56,059 nt of DNA, from positions 1-56,059 of the forward strand of contig JAEMSX010000011.1 in NCBI GenBank assembly GCA_016462645.1, in the 5' to 3' direction. Shown one piece after another: positions 45,377 to 53,092 of the stretch (positions are counted from its first letter, which is position 1; the number at the start of each line of letters is the position of its first letter). This DNA comes from Thermoleophilaceae bacterium. GTDB lineage: Bacteria; Actinomycetota; Thermoleophilia; Solirubrobacterales; JACPNS01. The position numbers were made by a program, and so were the translations under genes. The notes below the pieces were generated by a model. That model was given only the letters and a program-made list of their open reading frames with translations, did not search any database and was not told the origin of the DNA.

Positions 45377-46147
45377 CTAGGGGGTCAGGACGACGGGCAG
45401 CGGAAGGCTCCAGAAGCTCTTCCCCCAAGCCCCAGTAGCCCGCTCCCGCACCCGAACCCGCAATCTCACGAACGTCGCAACCGGCGCAAACAGATCGCGC
45501 AGCTGAATCCCGCCGTTCAGCAATCCCGTCCCATCGATCGGCAATCCCATCTGTCCGATCCGCGTTGCCGTGTGGCAGTCATCCAGCCGTTGCACTGCGA
45601 TCACCGTGTCATCGCGCGCCGGCACGTTCAGCTGGCCGTTGACCATCAGCAGGCCTTTGCGCTGATGGACGTTGTTCAACACCAGCGGGCGATAGAGCTT
45701 CACCCATTGCGTTCGGTATCCGCCGAACGCAACGCGCCAGGCCGCGCGGCGCGCCACGCGATGCCGCGGTCGCCTGACCTCCACATCGAAGTAGCCGTTT
45801 CTGCGGGGCTTGAACTTCACGACCGTCGCGCCTCCGGCAAGGCGAGCCTGGATGCGCAGCGTGTGACCGATCATCGAGCGCTTCACGTAACCGATGACAT
45901 GGACGCGGTGGTTCATCTTGAACACCGCCGCGATGACGATCCTCGGCGAGCAGGCAGGGAGCCATTCGCCGCTGGCCTGGGTGCTCTGCGAGGGCGGCGC
46001 GACGGCCTGCTGCTGGGCGGGCAGCTCCGCATACGCCGACTCATCCGCGGCCGCAGCCGTGCCCGCGACCATCAGGCCGAGCAGCGTCGTGACGACGAGC
46101 AGTCGCGCGAGCAATCGCAGATTGTGAACCGAGCAGACCGAGCGCAA
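45377..46147 (-). CDS. Secreted protein of unknown function
   Basis: 256 residues with a clear signal peptide (LLARLLVVTTLLGLMVAGTA, then AAA). No catalytic motif seen. The mature part is basic and beta-rich: two domain-like halves with motifs such as RIVIAAVFKMNHRVHVIGYV, TVVKFKPRRNGYFDVEVRRP and FVRLRVRVRERATGAWGKSF. The second half could be an Ig-like or jelly-roll domain seen in surface proteins. Stands alone, divergent from the FkbM gene (128 bases apart). Confidence 0.7.
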   Translation of the reverse strand: MRSVCSVHNLRLLARLLVVTTLLGLMVAGTAAAADESAYAELPAQQQAVAPPSQSTQASGEWLPACSPRIVIAAVFKMNHRVHVIGYVKRSMIGHTLRIQARLAGGATVVKFKPRRNGYFDVEVRRPRHRVARRAAWRVAFGGYRTQWVKLYRPLVLNNVHQRKGLLMVNGQLNVPARDDTVIAVQRLDDCHTATRIGQMGLPIDGTGLLNGGIQLRDLFAPVATFVRLRVRVRERATGAWGKSFWSLPLPVVLTP

Positions 46148-46275
46148 AATGGGGTTCCCTCCGCCATTTCCGAGGAGCGCTTACGAGTTCAATTTATGGG
46201 CGGATGTGCGATCTGTCCAGCGCTCGGCGGTTCGTCGTTCGGGTCGCCAGTTTGAGTATTGGGTACGTTTCACAA

Positions 46276-47082
46276 ATGCTTTCCGCCCAGGAGCTTGCCG
46301 GCCGGATGCGTTCGCGCGCACGCAGCCTCGTCCAGCAACTCGGATACGACGTTCACAAGATCCGTGCGGAGCCGACGCCGCCCGCGCCTCCGACGCCTCC
46401 TGAACCGTCGCCGTTGAACCTTCCGACCGCCGACCAGGCGATCGCGACGTTGATCGAGAACACGAACCCGCGCGCCGTGATCGACGTTGGTGCAAACATC
46501 GGCCAGTTTGCGACATGGGTGCGCGACGCGGGCTTCAACGGCGAAATCATCTCGTTCGAGCCGCAGATCGAGGAGCACAAAGTCCTCGCCGGGATAGCCG
46601 AGCCAGACGCGGACTGGGTCGTGGCCCCGCGATGCGCGCTCGGCGCCAGCGAAGGCGTCGCGCAACTCCACCTCGCAGGCAATTCGCAGAGCAGTTCGCT
46701 CCTTGACATGCTCGAGCTGCACAGCGCCAACGCGCCGACTTCGGTGTATGTCGATTCAGTCGAGACGCCCGTGCGGCGACTCGATGACGTGTTGGCCGAG
46801 GTGGGCTTCGACCCGGCCGATGCACTTTTGAAGATCGACACTCAGGGATTCGAGACCGAGGTGCTGCGGGGCGCGTCTGCGACCCTCCCGCTGGTGGTCG
46901 CCGCGCATGTCGAGCTGTCGCTCGCGCCGCTCTATGCGGACCAGGCGCTGACCTCGGAGATCTTCGCGCTGCTGGCCGCCGCGGACCTCGAACTCTCGAT
47001 GGTCAATGACGGTTTCCGGACCCCGGATGGTCAACTGCTGCAGATTGACGGCGGTTTCATGCGAATGGGAAGCGGTAAGTAG
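46276..47082 (+). CDS. FkbM family SAM-dependent methyltransferase, locus B
   Basis: 268 residues from ATG 46276. A short N-terminal helix and a proline-rich linker (PTPPAPPTPPEPSPLN) precede the methyltransferase domain. Motif I is AVIDVGANIGQFATWVRDAG, with acidic EIISFEPQIEEHKVL. FkbM landmarks CALGASEGVAQLHLAGNSQS, VRRLDDVLAEVGFDPADALL and KIDTQGFETEVLRGA are present. Presumed sugar O-methyltransferase at the island edge. The upstream open extension to 46204 is not supported. Confidence 0.88.
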   Translation: MLSAQELAGRMRSRARSLVQQLGYDVHKIRAEPTPPAPPTPPEPSPLNLPTADQAIATLIENTNPRAVIDVGANIGQFATWVRDAGFNGEIISFEPQIEEHKVLAGIAEPDADWVVAPRCALGASEGVAQLHLAGNSQSSSLLDMLELHSANAPTSVYVDSVETPVRRLDDVLAEVGFDPADALLKIDTQGFETEVLRGASATLPLVVAAHVELSLAPLYADQALTSEIFALLAAADLELSMVNDGFRTPDGQLLQIDGGFMRMGSGK

Positions 47083-47143
47083 CCAAACGATCTGTCCAGA
47101 TGGACTTGCCAATACGTCCAATCACCCTTACCCTGCGGTAGCG

Positions 47144-47671
47144 ATGGATCGCGAAAAAGCAGATCGACTCGCGGCTCTCGATACGCAGCCGCTCGAGTGG
47201 TCATGGGTAGAACGCAAGCTAATAACTAGTAGCTCCTACTGGCTCGTGACCACCAAGCCCAACGGGGGAGGACCACACGCGCGCCCAGTGTGGGGTGTGT
47301 ATTACGACGGAAGCGTCTGGTTCTCGACCGGCCGATCCTCCGTGAAGGGCCAGAACCTTGCGGTGGATCCGCGCTGCATCATTCACATCGAGAGCGCTGA
47401 CGATGTTGTGATCGTCGATGGCGTAGCTGAACTCGTCGCGCCTTGGGAAGACGTTTTTGCCGGCGACCACTCGCGTGCCGTGCTGCGGCGCTACATGGCG
47501 AAGTACGTGATGACGGAGTCTGAGCTCTCGCCGCAGGGCGAGTTGTCGGATGCCGGCCTGTACCGCGTGCACCCGAAGACGATCAATGCCTGGCTCGAGG
47601 GCGCCTACCCGACAACGCAGTCGCGGTGGACTTTTGAACTGCCCGAGCCGCAACGCCCGCGCGGGGCGTAA
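47144..47671 (+). CDS. Pyridoxamine 5'-phosphate oxidase-fold flavin/F420-dependent protein
   Basis: 175 residues from ATG 47144. Split-barrel fold: SSYWLVTTKPNGGGPHARPV, WGVYYDGSVWFSTGRSSVKG, NLAVDPRCIIHIESADDVVI and VDGVAELV, the pattern of general-stress/FMN-binding or F420-dependent members. The exact cofactor cannot be told. The open frame back to 47006 overlaps the FkbM gene and is rejected. The first non-polysaccharide gene after the island. Confidence 0.8.
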   Translation: MDREKADRLAALDTQPLEWSWVERKLITSSSYWLVTTKPNGGGPHARPVWGVYYDGSVWFSTGRSSVKGQNLAVDPRCIIHIESADDVVIVDGVAELVAPWEDVFAGDHSRAVLRRYMAKYVMTESELSPQGELSDAGLYRVHPKTINAWLEGAYPTTQSRWTFELPEPQRPRGA

Positions 47672-47746
47672 GCCGTAACACTCATGTAGCTGACTTTTTG
47701 CGTTTCGGTCTTGAACCGTTGCGCGGGTTTGGTGTGGGATGTCGGG

Positions 47747-48382
47747 GTGCCTCGTAGGAACACTCGGCTGGCTGATCGATTCATTGGGATCCTCCACGGG
47801 TACAACCGCGAGCGCTTGCTTGCTCCGATGTTCCAGGACGTCGAAGACCGGCGGTTTTTCAAGTCGCTCTTTGAGCGGTATCTCTCGATGGAGCCTCAGG
47901 CCGACGGGCGCGGTCGGCGCTACAAGAATCATCGAGGAGGTGTTCGGTTGCTCGCGCTGACGATCAAGACGAATCACTTTCATGTGGCGCTTTTGCAGTT
48001 GGAGCCGGGGGCGGCGGGGGAGCTGATGCACGCTGTGATGACCACGTACGTCGGCTACTTCAACCGCAAGTATGGGAAGCAGGGCGAGATGTTCGACGGC
48101 GAAGTCCGGCTTCGACCGTCCAAGGGTGCGCGCGAAGAGATGAACACCATCGCGTACGTCCACGAGAACCATGGCGACCATTGCTACTGCGAGTTCTGCA
48201 CTCACTCGCTTTACGTGGGGCACCCGGCAAATGTTCCGCTGTGGGTGGACGCGGCTGCGGGGCTGCGCTGCTTCGGCGGAGTGGCGAACTACCTGGACTG
48301 GCTTCGGGCGCGCCAAATCCAACGCGCAGTCCAAGGCACCGCCGGGTCCGGCGGTGCCTTGGAGTCAAAACCGCATACCTAG
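47747..48382 (+). mobile_element. REP-associated tyrosine transposase (RAYT), Y1/IS200-like
   Basis: 211 residues from GTG 47747, where the product begins VPRRNTRLADRFIG, close to the usual family opening; TTG 47711 is an outer alternative. HUH motif TIKTNHFHVALLQL; catalytic Tyr in MHAVMTTYVGYFNRKYGKQG, followed by EMFDGEVRLRPSKGAREEMN. These enzymes nick and rejoin single-stranded DNA at REP-type hairpins and are usually domesticated single-copy genes. It lies between the island and disA, and its last codons encode one arm of a 15-bp hairpin. Confidence 0.85.
48330..48363. repeat. 15-bp hairpin at the 3' end of the RAYT gene
   Basis: T48330 plus 48331-48344 pair perfectly with 48349-48362 plus A48363, loop GGTC. 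Stem begins CCAAGGCACCGCCG. Inside the last codons of the transposase. It may be the element's recognition hairpin or a terminator without a T tract. Confidence 0.6.
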
Positions 48383-48588
48383 GCGTTACAAATTCCAACG
48401 GTCGACCCCCAACCCCCGACCCTTGGAACAAGCGCTCCGGTGAACCCCTTTTTCGCTGCCGTCAGTAAGCGCAACATACCCCAATCAAGCCACTGAATTA
48501 TTGGTAACCCGGCCGTCGTCCAGACCCCCAAAAACTCCCGCAAAACCGCACAACCATGCGGGCTAGCGAGCATTCGTATGTGATCATC

Positions 48589-48602
48589 TACACTTAGGCC
48601 TA
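48589..48602 (+). promoter_or_regulatory. -10 element of leaderless disA
   Basis: TACACT (48589-48594, TANNNT), seven bases, then ATG 48602; no ribosome site. Same -10-to-ATG spacing as radA. No good -35 was found. Confidence 0.4.
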
Positions 48603-49714
48603 TGGCCCAACGTGGTGTAGAAGAGTCAGTAGAACTGCACAACAGGTTGGAGCCCAAGCTTCTCAGGGCCTTGGAGATGATCGCTCCGGGTTCTTTCATC
48701 CGTGAAGGCATCGACGAAGTGCTGCAGGGCGGCACCGGCGCGTTGATCATTATCGGCGAACCCGAAGAGCTCGCTTTCATGTTCTCTGGCGGTATCAAGA
48801 TCGATCTCGATTACCAGCCAGCGATGTTGTACCAAGTCGCCAAGATGGATGGCGCCATCGTGCTGAGCAGCAACGCCAGCAAGATCGCCTGGGCCAACGT
48901 GCAGCTGATGCCCGACCCGACGATCCACTCCGTCGAGACCGGCACCCGCCACCGCACCGCCGAGCGTGTCGCCAAGCAGTCGGACGCGATCGTGCTCGCC
49001 ATCAGCGCCCGGCGCGAGGTCGTCTCCCTCTACGTGGACGGCGCCAAGTACGTGATGGTCGACATTCCCGAGGTTCTCGCCAAGGCCAACCAGGCCCTCG
49101 TCACCTTGGACAAGTACCGCCGCCGACTCGACCAGGTCTCGGCGCGCCTCACGCTCCTCGAATTTGAGGGCCGCACCTACATGCACGACGTTCTCACCGT
49201 GCTCCAGCGAGCAGAACTCATCACCCGCATGTCCGTGGAAGTAGAGCGCTACATCGTCGAACTCGGCACCGAAGGCCGATTGATCGAGATGCAGCTCGAG
49301 GAAACGATGATCGGCGTCGCCGCCGAGAAGCACGGCCTCGTACGCGACTACATGACGCAGGACACCGACGAGACCTACGGCCAGGTCGTCGACCTCCTCG
49401 CGCGCATGCCCCATCAAGACCTTCTTGACTTCGGTCGCCTGGCGGAGCTGCTGGGCTACGACCGCAAGATGAACACCATCGACTACGCGGTGGCTCCGCG
49501 CGGCTACCGGATCCTTTCGAGGATTCCGCGACTGCCGAAGATGGTTGTCCACGACATCGTCAATGAATTTGGCGGTCTGGACGAATTGCTCAGTGCCGAC
49601 GACGCAGAACTGGAAGCGGTCGAAGGCGTGGGCGACGTACGTGCAAAAGACATCCGGGAGGGCCTCAAGCGCCTCCAGGAGATCAACTTGGTGGATCGGT
49701 ACATGCAGGCCTGA
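48602..49714 (+). CDS. disA: DNA integrity scanning protein DisA, diadenylate cyclase
   Basis: 370 residues. Makes cyclic di-AMP from two ATP and senses branched DNA. DAC domain with DGA at residues 83-85 (KMDGAIVLS) and RHR at 116-118 (ETGTRHRTAERV), both intact. Then comes a long helical linker and the C-terminal helix-hairpin-helix DNA-binding region (LDELLSADDAELEAVEGVGD). Normally radA is its direct neighbour. carD follows after 36 bases and may be co-transcribed. Confidence 0.97.
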   Translation: MAQRGVEESVELHNRLEPKLLRALEMIAPGSFIREGIDEVLQGGTGALIIIGEPEELAFMFSGGIKIDLDYQPAMLYQVAKMDGAIVLSSNASKIAWANVQLMPDPTIHSVETGTRHRTAERVAKQSDAIVLAISARREVVSLYVDGAKYVMVDIPEVLAKANQALVTLDKYRRRLDQVSARLTLLEFEGRTYMHDVLTVLQRAELITRMSVEVERYIVELGTEGRLIEMQLEETMIGVAAEKHGLVRDYMTQDTDETYGQVVDLLARMPHQDLLDFGRLAELLGYDRKMNTIDYAVAPRGYRILSRIPRLPKMVVHDIVNEFGGLDELLSADDAELEAVEGVGDVRAKDIREGLKRLQEINLVDRYMQA

Positions 49715-49746
49715 CGGCTTGCAGGTCCGCCAACAATCAGGAGGCG

Positions 49747-49776
49747 ATGGATTATTCCCGCAACAGACGCAATTGA
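49747..49776 (+). CDS. Possible nine-codon upstream ORF before carD
   Basis: ATG 49747 to TGA 49774-49776 (MDYSRNRRN), ending one base before TTG 49778. It competes with ATT 49751 for the same AGGAGG (49739-49744), which is only two bases from this ATG but six from the ATT. Confidence 0.25.
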   Translation: MDYSRNRRN

Positions 49777-50329
49777 CTTGGAGTTGGACGACCTTGAGTT
49801 GGCACCGGTGGCGCCGAACATCAAGTTCAAGGTCGGCGACAAGGTCGTCTACCCGCACCACGGAGCCGGCAAGGTTCTCAAGAAGGAAAAGAAGAAGCTG
49901 CTCGGCGAGTCGCGTGAGTACCTGACGATTCAGATCCTCCACAACGATATGACCGTGATGGTGCCGTGTGAAAAGACTGGTGTGGCCGGTCTTCGCAGGG
50001 TGATCGACCACGCCACGGTCAAGAAGGTCGTCGCCGTGCTTCAGGACGACGTCTCCGAGATGCCCGGCAACTGGAACCGTCGCTTCAAGCACAACCGCGA
50101 GAAGATCCGCACCGGCGACATCTTCGAGCTGGCTGAGGTCATTCGCAACCTTTCCGCACTCGAGTCCGAAAAGGGTCTCTCGAGCGGCGAGAAGCAGATG
50201 TTCGTTCGTGCCAAGCGCATCCTCGCAAGCGAGTTCATGTATGCGCTCGACCTCGACGAGGAGGCCGCAGAGGCCCACGTCGACGAAGTGCTCGGCGTCG
50301 AAGTTGAGGCAGAGCCGGTCGAGGCCTGA
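49751..50329 (+). CDS. carD: CarD/CdnL-type RNA polymerase-binding transcription regulator
   Basis: About 192 residues if started at ATT 49751, 183 from TTG 49778. CarD binds the RNA polymerase beta subunit and stabilises open complexes, notably at rRNA promoters. N-terminal RNAP-interaction domain FKVGDKVVYPHHGAGKVLKK then YLTIQILHNDMTVMVPCEKT; C-terminal helical DNA-binding domain NWNRRFKHNREKIRTGDIFE and LSSGEKQMFVRAKRILASEF. ATT 49751 lies six bases after a perfect AGGAGG, while TTG 49778 has no ribosome site, so ATT is preferred; a short upstream ORF is the alternative. ispD follows after 26 bases. Confidence 0.93.
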   Translation: MIPATDAIDLELDDLELAPVAPNIKFKVGDKVVYPHHGAGKVLKKEKKKLLGESREYLTIQILHNDMTVMVPCEKTGVAGLRRVIDHATVKKVVAVLQDDVSEMPGNWNRRFKHNREKIRTGDIFELAEVIRNLSALESEKGLSSGEKQMFVRAKRILASEFMYALDLDEEAAEAHVDEVLGVEVEAEPVEA

Positions 50330-50355
50330 CGGCTTCATTTCCCCGGGGAGAGGGA

Positions 50356-51108
50356 ATGAAGAATGCCACCACGCGCGATCGCGCCGGCGGGAGTAAAACC
50401 CCGCTCGCGCTGATTGCAGCAGGAGGCGAAGGCAAGCGCCTTGGGTCCATCGGGCCCAAGGCGTTGGTCTTTTGTGGGGGCAGGTCGTTGCTTGCCTGGT
50501 GTCTCGACGCGTTCGCAAGGAGCCACGCGTACGGCGATGGCGCGGGAACCGTCGTGGTCGCCGCGCACGCGTCTGACCTGCCGGCCTTTGAAGCGGCAGC
50601 CGAAGAGTCACGCGCCAACGGACTCAACGTCGTGATCACCGAAGGCGGACCGAGCCGGTCTCATTCCGTGGCCGCCGCACTCAGCGCCGGTCAATCCGCA
50701 GAACCGGAGATCGTGCTCGTCCACGACGCCGCGCGCATCTTCACAACCCCGGAACTCATCGACGCCCTGCATGACGGACTCGCCGCCGACACCGTCGATG
50801 CGCTGATCGCGGCGGCCCCCGTCACCGACACGATCAAGCGCGTCAATGAGCAGCGAGTCGTCGTCGAGACGCCGCCGCGCGATCAGCTCTGGGCCGTTCA
50901 GACCCCGCAGGCCTTCCGCACCGAGGCGCTCGCACGCGCGCTCAGCGCAGACGACGAGACCCTTGCCAACGCAACCGACGACGCGTCACTGGTCGAGGCG
51001 GGCGGCGGCACGGTCAGGCTCTACAACCACTCAGCGCCAAACCCCAAGATCACGACGCCGGAAGATCTCGCAGCGGCCGAAGCCCTGATCAGTCGATCAA
51101 CCGTTTGA
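50356..51108 (+). CDS. ispD: 2-C-methyl-D-erythritol 4-phosphate cytidylyltransferase
   Basis: 250 residues. Third step of the MEP isoprenoid pathway: MEP plus CTP to CDP-ME. Nucleotide-binding opening LALIAAGGEGKRLGSIGPKA, GGPSRSHSVAAALSAG, EIVLVHDAARIFTTPELIDA, then VTDTIKRV, PRDQLWAVQTPQAFRTEAL and a final TTPEDLAAAEAL. All are typical of IspD. Ribosome site GGGGAGAGGG before ATG 50356. The 3' end overlaps the response regulator gene by 20 bases. Supplies undecaprenyl precursors, among others. Confidence 0.95.
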   Translation: MKNATTRDRAGGSKTPLALIAAGGEGKRLGSIGPKALVFCGGRSLLAWCLDAFARSHAYGDGAGTVVVAAHASDLPAFEAAAEESRANGLNVVITEGGPSRSHSVAAALSAGQSAEPEIVLVHDAARIFTTPELIDALHDGLAADTVDALIAAAPVTDTIKRVNEQRVVVETPPRDQLWAVQTPQAFRTEALARALSADDETLANATDDASLVEAGGGTVRLYNHSAPNPKITTPEDLAAAEALISRSTV

Positions 51109-51475
51109 GCGTCCCGACCAGCTCGTCGATGTCGAATGGCTTGACGAGGTAGGCGTCGGCCCCGAGGTCGAGGCCGAGCAGCCGGTCCGCCTCCTCGCCG
51201 CGCGCGGTCAGCATCACGACCGGGATGTCGGCGGTCCGCTCGTCGGTCTTCAGCTTCACGCAGAGTTCGTGTCCCTGGATGATCGGCATGACCCAATCGA
51301 GCAGCGCGATGTCCGGGTGCTCGGTCAAGGCCAATTCGAGTGCCGCCTGCCCATCGGCGGCGACGACCACCTTGAATCCCCGCGTGTTCAGACGCGTTGC
51401 AAGCAAGTCGCGAATATCTGCGTTGTCATCGGCGACCAGCACACACGGCCGATTGCGGTCAATCTCGTCTGTCAA
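51089..51475 (-). CDS. Single-domain response regulator (REC only)
   Basis: 128 residues from TTG 51475 (AGGGGG five bases upstream); the extension to 51496 is not supported. CheY-like fold: acidic pair Asp16-Asp17 (LVADDNADIRDLL), phospho-acceptor Asp60 (IALLDWVMPIIQG), Thr90 (VVMLTARG) and Lys112 (YLVKPFDIDELV). There is no output domain, so it acts through a partner. Divergent from a histidine kinase 34 bases away, its likely partner. Confidence 0.9.
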   Translation of the reverse strand: MTDEIDRNRPCVLVADDNADIRDLLATRLNTRGFKVVVAADGQAALELALTEHPDIALLDWVMPIIQGHELCVKLKTDERTADIPVVMLTARGEEADRLLGLDLGADAYLVKPFDIDELVGTLKRLID

Positions 51476-51509
51476 CGGCGCCCCCTGATGTAACAATAGG
51501 TATCACGGG

Positions 51510-53069
51510 ATGGCAACGGAACCAGCAAACGTGCCGGCGGCTGAGCGCTTCAGCTTTCGCCGGTTGATCCGTTACAGCATCGGGCTACAGGTCTTTGTGA
51601 TCGCGGTTTTGCTCGGTGCGACGCTGTGGGGCACTCTGCAAACTCAGGAGCGCTCCAAAGATCTCGCGCGCGAAACCAAGAATGTCCTGCTGCTGACGGG
51701 AGCCAACCAGGAGTTCGAGCGGGCCCGCGTCGCGCTGCGGCAGTACGTACGCAGCGGCAGCGGATTCAGTCTCGGTGCGCTCAGCCAGTCACGCAAGCAG
51801 ATCGCGACGATCGCCTTCGTGCTGCAGAGCGGCCTGCCGGACGGCACGCGACAAGACGCCGAGCAACTGACCGAAAGCCAGCTCAACTACCTGAACGAGA
51901 TCGGCGACAAGGCAGTCACAAGCGTTCGCAACGGCGACTTGGAGGGGGCCAAGGCCGTCCTCGCCTCGCAGGCCGCGTTCGCGCAGCTCAACCAGATCAC
52001 CAGCGTGAACAACCGGCTCAGCCAGGAGTTGCAAGGCCGTCAGGAGAGCGCCGACGCCGCAGTCTCAAGGCGACAGGGCATCAACGCGTTGCTGATCGTG
52101 CTCAGCGGACTGATCATCCTCGGCACCGGCGTCGGCGTGTTGCTCTGGATCCGTAGTGAGACGATGGTCCCGCTGGAGAACCTCGCCGTCGCGTCGCGCA
52201 AGCTCGGTCACGGCGACCTCTCCGCTCGCGTTGATCCGGGAGGGGTCGAGGAAATCGCACTCACCGGCAGTGCCTTCAATCAGATGGCGGAGGAGATCGA
52301 GCGGCACGTCGGGCAGCTGCATGAGCTTTCGGTCGCCCGCAGTCGCTTCGTCTCCTCGGTCTCGCATGAGCTGCGCACGCCGATCACCTCGCTGCGCGGG
52401 TACCTGGAGTTGCTCTCGCAGGGCGAGGCCGGTCCGCTGCAGCCTGACCAGGTGCGCTTCATCGAGGTCGCCGACCGCAACGCGCGGCAGCTCTCTGACC
52501 TGATCGACGACCTGCTCACGCTGTCTCGCGTGCAGAGCGGAAAGATGAACCTGCGCTCGAGCGGCGTCAACGTGCGCGATCTGCTCCACGACCTCAAGAC
52601 GGAGATGATGCCGATCGGATCCGAGCGTGGGGTCGACGTCGTGCTCGTGGACACCGGCGATCTGATCGTCCGCGGCGACGCGATGCGTCTGCGTCAGGCC
52701 TTCGGCAATCTCCTCTCCAACTCGATCAAGTATTCGCGCGATGGGCAGGCCGTCGTCGTGCGGGCTCTGGCGGTCGATCGCCAGGCCGTGATCTCGTTCG
52801 TCGACTGGGGACTGGGGATCCCGCGTGAGGACCTTCCGCAGATCGCCGAGCCGTTCTTCAGGTCCGAGAGCAGCGAGGGTGTTCCCGGGACTGGACTGGG
52901 CCTGGCGATCGCCAAGCAGATGATCGAGTTGCACGGGGGGAGGCTCGCGGTTGAGAGCGAACTCGGGAGCGGATCGACCTTCACGGTCTATCTGCCGCTC
53001 GACGTGCAGCCGGCAGGCCCCGCCGACGAAGAGCCACCGCTGGCGCAGTCCGCTACAACTACCGGCTGA
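51510..53069 (+). CDS. Membrane sensor histidine kinase (HAMP-HisKA-HATPase)
   Basis: 519 residues. TM1 about 22-44, an extracytoplasmic helical sensor region of about 145 residues resembling CHASE3, TM2 about 192-214 (ALLIVLSGLIILGTGVGVLL), then HAMP. HisKA has phospho-acceptor His286 (VSSVSHELRTPITSLRG). The HATPase has N box FGNLLSNSIKYSRDG, G1 VDWGLGIPREDL and G2 GTGLGLAIAKQMIELHGG. The signal is unknown. It pairs with the divergent REC protein. Confidence 0.92.
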   Translation: MATEPANVPAAERFSFRRLIRYSIGLQVFVIAVLLGATLWGTLQTQERSKDLARETKNVLLLTGANQEFERARVALRQYVRSGSGFSLGALSQSRKQIATIAFVLQSGLPDGTRQDAEQLTESQLNYLNEIGDKAVTSVRNGDLEGAKAVLASQAAFAQLNQITSVNNRLSQELQGRQESADAAVSRRQGINALLIVLSGLIILGTGVGVLLWIRSETMVPLENLAVASRKLGHGDLSARVDPGGVEEIALTGSAFNQMAEEIERHVGQLHELSVARSRFVSSVSHELRTPITSLRGYLELLSQGEAGPLQPDQVRFIEVADRNARQLSDLIDDLLTLSRVQSGKMNLRSSGVNVRDLLHDLKTEMMPIGSERGVDVVLVDTGDLIVRGDAMRLRQAFGNLLSNSIKYSRDGQAVVVRALAVDRQAVISFVDWGLGIPREDLPQIAEPFFRSESSEGVPGTGLGLAIAKQMIELHGGRLAVESELGSGSTFTVYLPLDVQPAGPADEEPPLAQSATTTG

Positions 53070-53092
53070 AGCAAAACAGACCCAAGGAAAGA

